Positions 7,987 to 16,254 of a stretch of DNA of 64,000 nt are shown piece after piece. Source of the stretch: DATAES01 sp036493595 (lineage in GTDB: Bacteria; Actinomycetota; Acidimicrobiia; Acidimicrobiales; JACDCH01); assembly GCA_036493595.1 (NCBI GenBank), contig DASXPN010000106.1:1-64000 (forward strand). The letters run 5' to 3'. Made by a program: the position numbers and the translations under genes. The notes under the pieces are model-generated. The model was not told the origin of the DNA, did no database searches, and was given only the letters and a program-made list of their open reading frames with translations. How positions within the stretch are numbered: the stretch's first letter is position 1; each line of letters begins with the position of its first letter.

Positions 7987-9006
7987 ATGGACTTCGAGCT
8001 GAACGACGATCAGCAGGCGTTGCGCGCTGCCGCGTGCGAGTTGCTCGATGACCGGTCCGGCTCTACACAGGTGCGAGCGTTCATCGACGCCGGCGACTCC
8101 TATGACGCCGACCTCTGGAAGTCCATGGCTGACCAAGGGTGGACCGGCATCGCGCTACCGCAGGAAGACGGAGGCGTCGGCCTCGGATGGGTCGAGGTGG
8201 CCGTGCTCTGCGACGAAGTCGGCGCGCACGTGTCGCCCGCGCCGATCGTGCAATCGATCGTCGCGGTCGACGCGCTCCGCGGTACCGAATGGGTCGAGCC
8301 GCTGCTGGCCGGCGAATCGATCGCGTGCGTGGCCGCTTCCGGACGTCGCGAGGTGGTGCCGTACGCGCCTTGCGCTGATGTCGCGGTGTGCGTTCGTGGC
8401 GACGAGCTCGTCGCCGTCGATCTGCGCGAGACGCGACCGGGCCGCGAGCCGGCGATGGACGTCACGCGAGAAGTCGGTTGGCTCGACCCTGCAGCGGTCG
8501 CCGGGATGGGCGCAACAGTGCTCGGTACGGACGATGTCGTGACGAGGTTCGTCGATCGCGGCGCGACGGCGTACGCCGCGGAGCTGCTCGGCGCGGCACA
8601 GCACATGCTCGACGAGTCCGTTGCCTACGCGAAGGAGCGCGTGCAGTTCGATCGACCGATCGGGAGCTTCCAAGCGGTCAAGCATCGGCTGGCCGACATG
8701 ATGGTCGACGTCGAGGGGATGCGATCGGCCGTGTATTGGGCGGCATGGTGCATCGCCGCGGAGCATCCCGATGCGAGCGTCGCCGCCTCCACGGCGAAGG
8801 TCTGGTGCTCGGACGCCGCTCGCCGAGTCGTCGGCAGCGCGCTGCAAGTGCACGGCGGCATCGGCTTCACCTGGGAACACGACACGCACCTGTACTTGAA
8901 GCGAGTGCAGCTCGATGCGCTGGCGTTCGGCGATGCGGTGACGCATCGCACGCGGCTGGCAGAGCTGCTGCGGGCCAAGGTCGAGGCCGGCGAGTCAGTC
9001 CTCTGA
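7987..9006 (+). CDS. acyl-CoA dehydrogenase, short FadE-type subunit
   Basis: A 339-residue acyl-CoA dehydrogenase homologue starting MDFELNDDQQAL. KERVQFDRPIGSFQAVKHRL lies at about residues 217-236 and VHGGIGFTWEHDTHLYLKR near residue 287-305. It lacks a clear FTEPxAGSD segment in the middle domain, as expected for the accessory chain of a heteromeric FadE pair with 6746-7942. Its end overlaps the end of the convergent acyl-CoA synthetase gene by 12 bp. Confidence 0.9.
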   Translation: MDFELNDDQQALRAAACELLDDRSGSTQVRAFIDAGDSYDADLWKSMADQGWTGIALPQEDGGVGLGWVEVAVLCDEVGAHVSPAPIVQSIVAVDALRGTEWVEPLLAGESIACVAASGRREVVPYAPCADVAVCVRGDELVAVDLRETRPGREPAMDVTREVGWLDPAAVAGMGATVLGTDDVVTRFVDRGATAYAAELLGAAQHMLDESVAYAKERVQFDRPIGSFQAVKHRLADMMVDVEGMRSAVYWAAWCIAAEHPDASVAASTAKVWCSDAARRVVGSALQVHGGIGFTWEHDTHLYLKRVQLDALAFGDAVTHRTRLAELLRAKVEAGESVL

Positions 9007-10446
9007 CGCGGCCCGCGCCCGCAGCGCGGCGCGATCGGGCTTGCCGGCGGCGAGCAGAGGGAACTCGTCGACGGCGACGACCTTCTCCGGCGTCTTGAAG
9101 CGGGCGACGCCGTGCGTCGCGAACCACGTCCGGCACTCGTCGAGCCCGAACGTCGAGCCCGGCGCGACCTGCACGTAGGCGACGACGCGCTCACCGAGCC
9201 GCGCGTCGGGCGCGCCGACGGCAACCGCGTGGCGCACGTCGGGATGCGCCTCGAGCGTGGCTTCCACCTCGGCGGTGGAGACGTTCTCGCCGCCTCGGAT
9301 GATGACGTCCTTCAACCGGCCGGTGATCGTCAGCCAACCGCCGTCGATGGTCCCGAGGTCGCCGGTGCGGAACCAACCGTCGCCGGTGAATGCATCGTCG
9401 TTGCGAGCGCGGTCGGTGTACCCGCTGAAGAGCTCGGGCGCTCGTACGAGCAGTTCGCCCGTCGCCTCGTCGACGGCGAGCTCGACCGCACCCGTGGCGC
9501 GGCCGTCGGTCGTCGCGCCCATCGCGGCATCGTCACCCACCTGTGTCGTGGTGATCGTCGGGGCCTCCGTCGATCCGTACGTGCGCTTCACTACGCAGTC
9601 GAGCTTCGCGCTCGCCTCCTCGACGAACGCCGGCGTCACCCCCGCGCCACCGCACGAGATGAGCCGCAAGGACGCCACCGCGTCCGCAGAGAAGGAGCGC
9701 GCCCCCATCAGCCCGATGAAGAACGTCGGAGGCCCGATCATGAACGTGATCCGCTCGCGCTCGATGACCTCGAGCGCATGGTCGACATCCCACTTCGCCA
9801 TGAGCACCGACTTCATCGGGACGACTCCGGGCAGCATGACGCCGTTCAACAGTCCCGAGATGTGGGCGAGCGGCGCCGGCATCAGCACCGCGTCATCTGA
9901 CCCGAGGCCGTGCACCCGTGCCATCAGGCGCGCCTTGTAGGTCAGCGACCGATGGGTGTGCACCACCCCTTTCGGCCGGCCACTCGATCCGGACGTGAAC
10001 AAGACGACGGCTGCACCGTCGCGTTGCGCGCGGGAGCCGTCCGGCGGCACTGGCTCACCCTGCGGGAGCTCGTCGTCGACGAACAAGCCCGGTGCGGTCT
10101 CCTCGACGATCACATCGTGGTCACTGGCGCCGGCAAGGTGGTGCACCGGAACGGCCACCGCGCCGGCGCGCCAGCACGCGCGGTACAGCACCGCGGCATC
10201 GACGCCGTTCGGACGCTGCCAGCTCACTGCGTCACCCGGGCGAATCCCGGCTTCGATCAGCCCGCCCGCCACTCGGGCGACACGCGTCTCGACTTCGTCG
10301 GCCGACAACCGTTCGGTGGCGTCGACCACCACGTCGCCGCGCGCACCCGCGTGGCTGAGCGCGACATCGAGTGTGGGCAGGTCGAGTGGACCGCCCGGGC
10401 GCGCGTACTCGTGCGCCCGCGCGTGCGTGTACGTCGGTTCGATCAA
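8995..10446 (-). CDS. AMP-dependent acyl-CoA synthetase
   Basis: A 483-residue adenylate-forming enzyme that joins a carboxylic acid to CoA through an acyl-AMP. It has the P-loop FTSGSSGRPKGVVHTHRS, RTYGSTEAPT, the TGDLG aspartate motif, the hinge RLKDVIIRGGENVSTAEVE, and the A10 lysine in LLAAGKPDRAAL. All catalytic motifs are intact. I chose TTG 10446 because it forms a TTGA overlap with the stop of the upstream ferritin-like gene; longer starts run into that gene. It probably activates the acid substrate of the neighbouring FadE enzymes. Confidence 0.88.
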   Translation of the reverse strand: MIEPTYTHARAHEYARPGGPLDLPTLDVALSHAGARGDVVVDATERLSADEVETRVARVAGGLIEAGIRPGDAVSWQRPNGVDAAVLYRACWRAGAVAVPVHHLAGASDHDVIVEETAPGLFVDDELPQGEPVPPDGSRAQRDGAAVVLFTSGSSGRPKGVVHTHRSLTYKARLMARVHGLGSDDAVLMPAPLAHISGLLNGVMLPGVVPMKSVLMAKWDVDHALEVIERERITFMIGPPTFFIGLMGARSFSADAVASLRLISCGGAGVTPAFVEEASAKLDCVVKRTYGSTEAPTITTTQVGDDAAMGATTDGRATGAVELAVDEATGELLVRAPELFSGYTDRARNDDAFTGDGWFRTGDLGTIDGGWLTITGRLKDVIIRGGENVSTAEVEATLEAHPDVRHAVAVGAPDARLGERVVAYVQVAPGSTFGLDECRTWFATHGVARFKTPEKVVAVDEFPLLAAGKPDRAALRARAASED

Positions 10447-10919
10447 GCGGCGGTGGAGGATGCCGCGGCCGCGCTCGAGCGGCGGTGCAGCTTGCGGCAC
10501 AGGCCGTGCAGGAGCCTCGCCGTGTCACGCTCTTCCGCGATGTAGCGACCGAGCAACGCGCCGGTCGTGACGTCGATGTCGTGGTTGGCGAACATCTTGT
10601 CGAAGACGTCCGGCAGCGAAGGGTCACGCTCGAACCCGAACTTCGACAGCTTCTCGAGGTCGGTCTTCGCCGACTTGGCGAACCGCAGACGCTTGACATG
10701 ATCGGTGCTGGGCTTCGGGATCACTTCGTAGCCCAGTTCGTCGAGTCGCTTCGTGAACGCGGCCGAGTGCTCGGCTTCACGCGCGCAGACCGTCCGCAAG
10801 GCCCGTCGCACATCCGGATCGGGTGTGACCGCGGCCCACGCGCCCAAATACTCGGCGGCCTCTCCCTCGGCGAACGCGATCGCGTTCAGCAGCCCGAGGT
10901 AGCTCGGCTTCTTACCCAT
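10443..10919 (-). CDS. ferritin-like domain protein
   Basis: A 158-residue, mostly helical protein. It shows E-x-x-H type segments typical of four-helix ferritin-like diiron proteins: AIAFAEGEAAEYL, CAREAEHSAAF, and AEERDTARLLHGL. The spacing is compatible with a ferritin-like superfamily fold, but I cannot assign ferritin, rubrerythrin or an oxygenase role. The C-terminus is Ala/Ser-rich. It is coupled by a 4-bp overlap to the acyl-CoA synthetase, suggesting a linked function or simply shared transcription. Confidence 0.65.
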   Translation of the reverse strand: MGKKPSYLGLLNAIAFAEGEAAEYLGAWAAVTPDPDVRRALRTVCAREAEHSAAFTKRLDELGYEVIPKPSTDHVKRLRFAKSAKTDLEKLSKFGFERDPSLPDVFDKMFANHDIDVTTGALLGRYIAEERDTARLLHGLCRKLHRRSSAAAASSTAA

Positions 10920-10938
10920 GAGGTTCTCCTCCGTTGGT

Positions 10939-11655
10939 TCACGACAGCGTGCGTTGCAGGAACGCCACGGTCAATGGCCACGACACGGCCGCCGCGGCCG
11001 GATTGTGGAACTGCGGCGCGAAACGGTTCTCGAATGCATGCCCGGCCTGGTGCTGCACCTGGATGTCGACGTTGGGGCGTTCGCCGAGCCGGGCCCGAAT
11101 GGCGTCGACCTGCTCGTTGGGGATGTACGGATCGTTGCCGCCGAAGTGGAACAGGATCGGGCAAGTGAGGTCGTCGCACTCGTTGAGATGGTCGGCGATG
11201 CCCGAGCCGTAGTACGACACGCACGCGTCGGGGTCGGCGTGGCAGGCGAGTTGGAACGCGAGCGCACCGCCGAGGCAATAGCCCATCACCCCGACGGGGC
11301 GACCGGCCGTCTCCGGCATCGAGCGCAGGTGGGTGAGCGCGTCGCGGAGATCGGCGAGTTTCGTGTCGTCGTCGATCTCGGTCATGTACCGCGTGACCAA
11401 CTCGAAGCCCTCCTGCATCGCGGCGTCGTCGTGGGCCAGCGCGACGCCGGGCTTGATGCGCCAGAAGACGTCGGGGCACAACACGACAAAGCCGAGGTCA
11501 GCGAGGTCGTCGGCTTTCGCCTTGAGGAAATCGCTGACGCCGAAGATCTCCTGCAACAGCACAATGCCGGGCCCGTCACCGCTGTCGGGAACGGTGACGT
11601 GACCGGTGTACGTCCCACTCTCCGTAGTGATCGTCTCTTCGCGACTGCTCACCAT
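10939..11655 (-). CDS. dienelactone hydrolase family protein
   Basis: A 238-residue alpha/beta hydrolase of the dienelactone hydrolase family. The cysteine nucleophile is in GYCLGG (Cys127), the acid in FGGNDPYIP (Asp175) and the histidine in AGHAFEN (His206), giving the classical Cys-Asp-His triad. The family hydrolyses lactones or other esters, cytosolically here because no signal peptide is seen. The gene lies 19 bp upstream of the ferritin-like gene on the same strand, with GGAGAACC before that gene, so these genes and the synthetase may form one operon. Confidence 0.9.
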   Translation of the reverse strand: MVSSREETITTESGTYTGHVTVPDSGDGPGIVLLQEIFGVSDFLKAKADDLADLGFVVLCPDVFWRIKPGVALAHDDAAMQEGFELVTRYMTEIDDDTKLADLRDALTHLRSMPETAGRPVGVMGYCLGGALAFQLACHADPDACVSYYGSGIADHLNECDDLTCPILFHFGGNDPYIPNEQVDAIRARLGERPNVDIQVQHQAGHAFENRFAPQFHNPAAAAVSWPLTVAFLQRTLS

Positions 11656-11712
11656 CGAGACAGCCTCGCACGGAACGAACCCGACATCTCGCTCACGAGT
11701 CGCTGAAGACGG

Positions 11713-12945
11713 TCAACGGAAGTCGAACGCGACCTTGATCGCGCCGGTCGATTCCTGGTCGATGAGGGTCAGCCACGCATCGCGCCAGTTCTCGAGCGGG
11801 AACGTGTGGGTCAGCATCCCGGTGAGGTCGACCCGTCCCGCCGCCGCGAGGTCGAGATAGTGCGCGATGCCGTGCCGGCGGACGCCGTCGACCTCTTCGA
11901 TGCCGAATGCGTTGGAGCCGACCCAGCGGATCTCCTTGAAGTACAACGGCGTGAACTCACCGCGGGTCCACGAGAACAGACCGAGTTGGACCATCGTGCC
12001 GCGGGCTTTGAGCACCCGCATGTCGACTTCGAATGTCTCGGGCGCGCCGATGGTGTCGTACGCGACGTCGATGAAGCCGGGGTAGCAAACCGGCAGGCCC
12101 TCCCACGGCTTGCGCAACACGCCGCCGGACCAGTCCGCCAACTGCTCGATCAACTGCTCGCGTGGCTGCGGACGGAACACGGTCGCGCCGAGTTTCGCGC
12201 TGAGCGTCGCTTGCGCGTCCCACGCGGCGACGGTCGCGACGTCGACGGTCGGGTAGAGCGTGCCCAGGATCGCAGTCGCGCACGTGCCGAGCGCGCCCGC
12301 GCCGTACACGAGTGCCTTGCCGCCGGGCGGTGGGGGATTGCGGGTGATCGCGTGCAGGCTCACTGCGAAGGGATCTCCGAGCACTGCGACCTCGTCGCTG
12401 ACCCCGTCCGGAACCGGGATCATCATCTGCTGATGGGCCGGCACGAGCTCGGCGAAACCGCCGGTCGCGTCCGACGAGTTGCCGGTGTGGATGCCAGGTG
12501 CCAGCCGTCCGTCGTGGAAGTGCCAGCACAGGCTCCAGTCGCCCGCTTCGCACGAGGGGCACCGCGGTGTGATGCCGCGCGGCGCGCACGACAGCCACGG
12601 GTTGAGCACGACCCGCTGCCCGGGCTCGAAACCCTCGACCCCGGCGCCGAGCGATTCGACGGTGGCCACCACCTCGTGGCCGAGCACCTGCGGGAAGCTG
12701 ATGAACGCGGTCATCGGGCTGTCCTCGCCGTGCTCGTAGTCCATCAGCACCTGCTTGGTGTCCGACCCGCAGATGCCGGTCATGCGGGGACGGATCACCG
12801 CCCAATCAGGGGCAAGCGGCTCGGGATCGGGCACGTCCTTCAGCAGCATCGGCGTAAAGGCGAGATGACGGATGAGGCGCGGTGCCGCGTCGGGCGGCTG
12901 GGGCGGCATGGGGTCGGGGAAGTCGCCGAACACGAGCGCTTTCAT
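11713..12945 (-). CDS. zinc-dependent alcohol dehydrogenase (MDR family)
   Basis: A 410-residue medium-chain dehydrogenase. Catalytic-zinc residues are Cys59 in GICGSD and His90-Glu91 in LGHEVV; the structural zinc has four cysteines at about 120, 129, 132 and 140; the nucleotide-binding loop VYGAGALG is at about 213-220. The N-terminus has an unusual ~45-residue Pro-rich lead before the catalytic domain. The ATG at 12945 overlaps the stop of the lipoate-ligase-like gene by ATGA; the longer frame lies inside that gene. Its job is likely oxidation of an alcohol intermediate, but the substrate is unknown. Confidence 0.9.
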   Translation of the reverse strand: MKALVFGDFPDPMPPQPPDAAPRLIRHLAFTPMLLKDVPDPEPLAPDWAVIRPRMTGICGSDTKQVLMDYEHGEDSPMTAFISFPQVLGHEVVATVESLGAGVEGFEPGQRVVLNPWLSCAPRGITPRCPSCEAGDWSLCWHFHDGRLAPGIHTGNSSDATGGFAELVPAHQQMMIPVPDGVSDEVAVLGDPFAVSLHAITRNPPPPGGKALVYGAGALGTCATAILGTLYPTVDVATVAAWDAQATLSAKLGATVFRPQPREQLIEQLADWSGGVLRKPWEGLPVCYPGFIDVAYDTIGAPETFEVDMRVLKARGTMVQLGLFSWTRGEFTPLYFKEIRWVGSNAFGIEEVDGVRRHGIAHYLDLAAAGRVDLTGMLTHTFPLENWRDAWLTLIDQESTGAIKVAFDFR

Positions 12946-14096
12946 GATGTTGCTCCCTTGGCGTTCGCGATCGTTGGGTTGGTGATGGCTGTGGCGTTGG
13001 TGATGGCTTTGTCGACCGCGGCGAGAAGATCGTCGGTGGTGACACCCATCGTCGCTTCGGCCTGACGGACGTCGTCGCCGTCGAACACGGAGGCGATCCT
13101 GCGCCGTAGCTCCACTCGATCGCCGGCCCGTGCTCCGACCAACGCGTCGGCGACTCGATCGATGGTGTCGGGCGGGCTCACGTGCATGTCCCCCGCCATC
13201 AGTGCGCACACGATCACGCCGTCGCCGTCGAGCGCGACACCGGCGCGGCACAGCTTGCGGCCCTTGTGATTGCCGAATCCGACGGCGCTGCTATCGGGCG
13301 CCGACGCGGTGAAGCGTTCGGAGGACACGCGCCGGACCATGTCGTCACTGCCGACGCGGCCACCGATCTTCTCGAGCCCGTGTCGCTCACCGTCGGTCAG
13401 TTCACTCGGCTCCAACGCGATGCCCGCGGCCTCGAGGGACGTGAGCAACGCGTCGCGGAACTCCTCGTACGTGACCGGTCGGCCCGCCACCTCTTGCGCG
13501 GTGCAGACGTACTCGCGCATGTCCTTCACGACCTTGTCCTTGAACTTGTCGTCGGGGACCCGCACGACTTGCAGGTAGAGGTCGAGGTCCGGCGGCGCGA
13601 TGTTGAGGAAGCCGCCGACCGAGTTGCAGGCGACGACGTCCTGGGCGGTGAGCGCGCCGAGCTTGCGGCCGTGCCACCGCAGGTCGCTCGAGCCTTCGAA
13701 CACGACCTCGCCGAGTCCGATCTTCGCCATTGTGTCGAGCAATACGGGCTGGAATCGTTCGAGCGCGGCGTCGAGATTTGAGTAGCGCTCCTTCGGCAGC
13801 AAGAACCCCCACATGACTGCGCACCCGGCGTCGTAGAAGGCGGTGCCTCCCCCGTACAGCGGTCGACGGATGACGGCGACGCCCAGTCGCGTGCACGCGT
13901 CGAGGTCGAGGGTGGAGTCGACGTCGTCGAACCAACCGACATTGAGATGGGTCTGGCCCCACACCGACGTGGTCGCGATCGGATCCGCGCCGCCGGCGAC
14001 ATTGCGGCTGAGCACCGGCATGACCGCGGCGTTCTCGAACGGCGTGACCGCGCCACAGTCGATGCTGCGCCAGTGCTCCCCGGCTCGCGGACTCAC
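12942..14096 (-). CDS. lipoate-protein ligase A-like protein (BPL/LplA fold)
   Basis: A 384-residue protein of the biotinyl/lipoyl ligase family. RRPLYGGGTAFYDAG matches the RRxxGGGxxxHD-type motif, and GRKLGA carries the lysine that binds lipoyl-AMP or carries the acyl group. The C-terminal ~150 residues, including LMAGDMHVSPPDTI, look like the LplA accessory domain. GTG 14096 is chosen because the operator lies at 14111-14126, upstream of it; the longer frame would run through the operator. Coupling to an alcohol dehydrogenase is unusual. It could lipoylate a carrier such as GcvH or an E2 protein, or act on a different substrate. Confidence 0.75.
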   Translation of the reverse strand: MSPRAGEHWRSIDCGAVTPFENAAVMPVLSRNVAGGADPIATTSVWGQTHLNVGWFDDVDSTLDLDACTRLGVAVIRRPLYGGGTAFYDAGCAVMWGFLLPKERYSNLDAALERFQPVLLDTMAKIGLGEVVFEGSSDLRWHGRKLGALTAQDVVACNSVGGFLNIAPPDLDLYLQVVRVPDDKFKDKVVKDMREYVCTAQEVAGRPVTYEEFRDALLTSLEAAGIALEPSELTDGERHGLEKIGGRVGSDDMVRRVSSERFTASAPDSSAVGFGNHKGRKLCRAGVALDGDGVIVCALMAGDMHVSPPDTIDRVADALVGARAGDRVELRRRIASVFDGDDVRQAEATMGVTTDDLLAAVDKAITNATAITNPTIANAKGATS

Positions 14097-14110
14097 CCCG
14101 CGCAACCTAC

Positions 14111-14126
14111 ATGACACGAGCGTCAG
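14111..14126. promoter_or_regulatory. operator palindrome, site 3 of 14
   Basis: The sequence atgacacgagcgtcag is followed by GT. It lies 15 bp upstream of the leftward lipoate-ligase-like gene and 50 bp before the rightward membrane-protein gene. Confidence 0.7.
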
Positions 14127-14175
14127 GTTCCGCGGGTCCACCCTTGGGTCGAGGGCGACAGACGAAACTAAACCG

Positions 14176-15471
14176 ATGGCTGGGTTCCGTCGGGTTCCTG
14201 CTGCCGTGGTCGCCGCGGCAGCAGTGGCGGTTGCCGTCGCGTTGCAGTTGCTGCGCCAACCGGGTGCGCGCTCGTGGAACACCGTGTGGGCCGAGGACGG
14301 GTACATCTACACGTCGCAGGCGTACGGGCACGGGCCCGTATCGACGATGTTCCGGGGCTACGCGGGCTATGCCCAGTTCGTGCCGCGCGTGATCGCACTC
14401 GGCGTTCGTCCGCTACCGGTGAGTTGGGTCGCGCCCTACCTCGCGTTCACGGCCGCGTTCGTCACCGCGCTGCTGGGGCTGTTCGTGTACTGGGCCATGG
14501 CTGGATGGGTGCGCTCGCCATGGCTGCGGTCGATCCTCGCCGCGATGAGTGTGCTCGCGCCGGTCTCGTTCTTCGAGATCAATGCCAACATCGCCAACCT
14601 CGGATGGCCGTTGTTGTTCGCAGCCTTCTGGGCCTTCGTCGCTCGTCGCGACCGGCCGTTCGACATTGCGTTGCGCGCCGCGGTCGTACTGCTCTGCGGG
14701 TTGACGACGCCGGTGCTCGCCGTGCTCGTTCCCGTCGGCATCGCGGTTGCCGTGGCGCGGCGACGCGCCGGCGAGTGGGTGATCGTCGCAGCGGCACTCG
14801 TGTCGCTTCTCGTCCAATGGATCGTCGTCCACGGCACGGGCGCCGGAGCCGGTGCCCCCTCGACGCTCGGCGACTTGCCGCGCGAGTACGGCGTGCGCGT
14901 CGTCGGGGCGCTGGTGTTCGGTGAGCGCTGGCTCGGCTACCTGTGGGCGCACCTCGGCGTCACCGTCATCGCGATCGGTGTCGCGGTCGTGGCCGTCGTG
15001 GCGGTCGTCGCGCTGCTGCCGGCCCCGGTGCGGCTCACTGCGGATCGATGGTGGTTCGCGATCGCGGCTGGGCTCGCGTCGGTCGCACTGTTCGCGGTAC
15101 CGGTCTGGATCCGTGGCACCGAGCCGATGCGGTTGCTGAGCGGTGAGTTCACCGACACGGGGTCGCGCTACGTGTACGTGCCGCTGCTCGTCTTGTTGAG
15201 CGGTCTGTTCGTGCTCGTCGACGGGAGTGGCAGGCGGTGGCTCGAGGCCGGAGCGACCGCGCACGCCGCGGTGTTGATCGTGGTGTGCTTCGGGCTCGCC
15301 GGCTTCCGATCCGCCGGCCCTACATGGAGCTCCCAACTCGAGGCGGCCCGAGCGACATGCCGGTCCGCCAGTGCGCCCGCGATCGTGAATGTCCCCACCA
15401 CACCCGATGGTCTGGATTGGTATGTCGCTGTCCCGTGCGGACGGGTGGGCTCGGCGACCGCCGCCCGCTGA
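14176..15471 (+). CDS. polytopic membrane protein, possibly GT-C-like glycosyltransferase
   Basis: A 431-residue membrane protein with roughly 8-10 hydrophobic helices starting MAGFRRVPAAVVAAAA. The first periplasm-facing loop contains an acidic pair in VWAEDGYIY, the place where GT-C glycosyltransferases carry their catalytic acidic residues. An extracytoplasmic C-terminal region with three cysteines follows the last helix. I start at ATG 14176; the longer frame crosses the operator and the neighbouring gene. I do not recognise a specific family, so the glycosyltransferase idea is only a topology-based guess. Confidence 0.75.
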   Translation: MAGFRRVPAAVVAAAAVAVAVALQLLRQPGARSWNTVWAEDGYIYTSQAYGHGPVSTMFRGYAGYAQFVPRVIALGVRPLPVSWVAPYLAFTAAFVTALLGLFVYWAMAGWVRSPWLRSILAAMSVLAPVSFFEINANIANLGWPLLFAAFWAFVARRDRPFDIALRAAVVLLCGLTTPVLAVLVPVGIAVAVARRRAGEWVIVAAALVSLLVQWIVVHGTGAGAGAPSTLGDLPREYGVRVVGALVFGERWLGYLWAHLGVTVIAIGVAVVAVVAVVALLPAPVRLTADRWWFAIAAGLASVALFAVPVWIRGTEPMRLLSGEFTDTGSRYVYVPLLVLLSGLFVLVDGSGRRWLEAGATAHAAVLIVVCFGLAGFRSAGPTWSSQLEAARATCRSASAPAIVNVPTTPDGLDWYVAVPCGRVGSATAAR

Positions 15472-15493
15472 CAGTGATGACCGCGGACGTGCG

Positions 15494-16060
15494 TCAGTTG
15501 ACGGACGGATCGGGCGGGTAGTCGGCGAACTGGCGGAGTGGGCCTGGTTGGCGGCGCAACACGTTGGCCCAGAGTCCCTCGGGATGATCCGTGAACGTGT
15601 CCTTGGCGGCGGAATCGACGACGAACCATGCGCCCTCGTCGATCTCCGTGGCGAGCTGGCCGACATCCCATCCGGCATAGCCCGCGAACACGCGGACCTC
15701 CGCGAGTCCCGCGCCGATGAGGTCCGCGTCCGCGGTCAGGTCGAGGACGCCGACCATTCCGTCGACCGCGGTCCACGCCTCGTCTGGTAGCTCGTGCGCA
15801 GGCTCTCGAACCGCGAGCGCGATCACCGAACTGCGCGACACGGGTCCGCCCACGAATACGACGGACGGGGATGCCACCAAACGAGACCAGTCGGGCAGCG
15901 GCTCGGTGACGTCGAGCGGTGACGGCCGGTTCAGCACCAGGCCGAGTGCGCCCTCGTCGTTGTCCTCGAGCATGAAGATGACCGTGCGCGCGAAGTTCGG
16001 ATCGCCGAGCTGCGGCGTGGCCACCAGCAGACGGCCCTTGCTCGACCCGAGCCATTCCAC
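15494..16060 (-). CDS. YqgE/AlgH family protein
   Basis: A 188-residue protein of the YqgE/AlgH (DUF179) family. It shows the conserved order GRLLVATPQLGDPNFARTV, EGALGLVLNRPS, VFVGGPVSRS, FAGYAGWDVGQLATEID and GAWFVVDS. The length matches the family. The biochemical function of the family is not settled; it is widespread and cytoplasmic, and in pseudomonads AlgH affects alginate regulation. It is transcribed toward the membrane-protein gene and has its own promoter region shared divergently with the HelD-like gene. Confidence 0.93.
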   Translation of the reverse strand: MEWLGSSKGRLLVATPQLGDPNFARTVIFMLEDNDEGALGLVLNRPSPLDVTEPLPDWSRLVASPSVVFVGGPVSRSSVIALAVREPAHELPDEAWTAVDGMVGVLDLTADADLIGAGLAEVRVFAGYAGWDVGQLATEIDEGAWFVVDSAAKDTFTDHPEGLWANVLRRQPGPLRQFADYPPDPSVN

Positions 16061-16172
16061 CGCCCCTGTCTATCGCCACACCGCGATGCATGAAGGACGC
16101 GGCGGGCCGGGACGTCGAGGGTGCCGAGGGCGGGTGTTGACGGCGGGCGTAACCTCTTTCCTGCACGCACCG

Positions 16173-16196
16173 CGGACCCCTGTCGCTGAGGGTCCG
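16173..16196 (+). other. hairpin in the leader of the HelD-like gene
   Basis: The inverted repeat cggaccc/gggtccg, with a 10-base loop, lies about 60 bp upstream of the helicase start. It could form a stem in the 5' leader or end transcripts. There is no U-run after it. Confidence 0.35.
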
Positions 16197-16254
16197 GGGG
16201 GCGTTCGCGCGCGTCCACGCCTCGATGAACGCATCCCTACCGAAGGAGGACCAA

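Noticed and set aside
11806..13065. 419-residue frame on the + strand
   Set aside because: It is antisense to the zinc alcohol dehydrogenase and lacks recognisable motifs.
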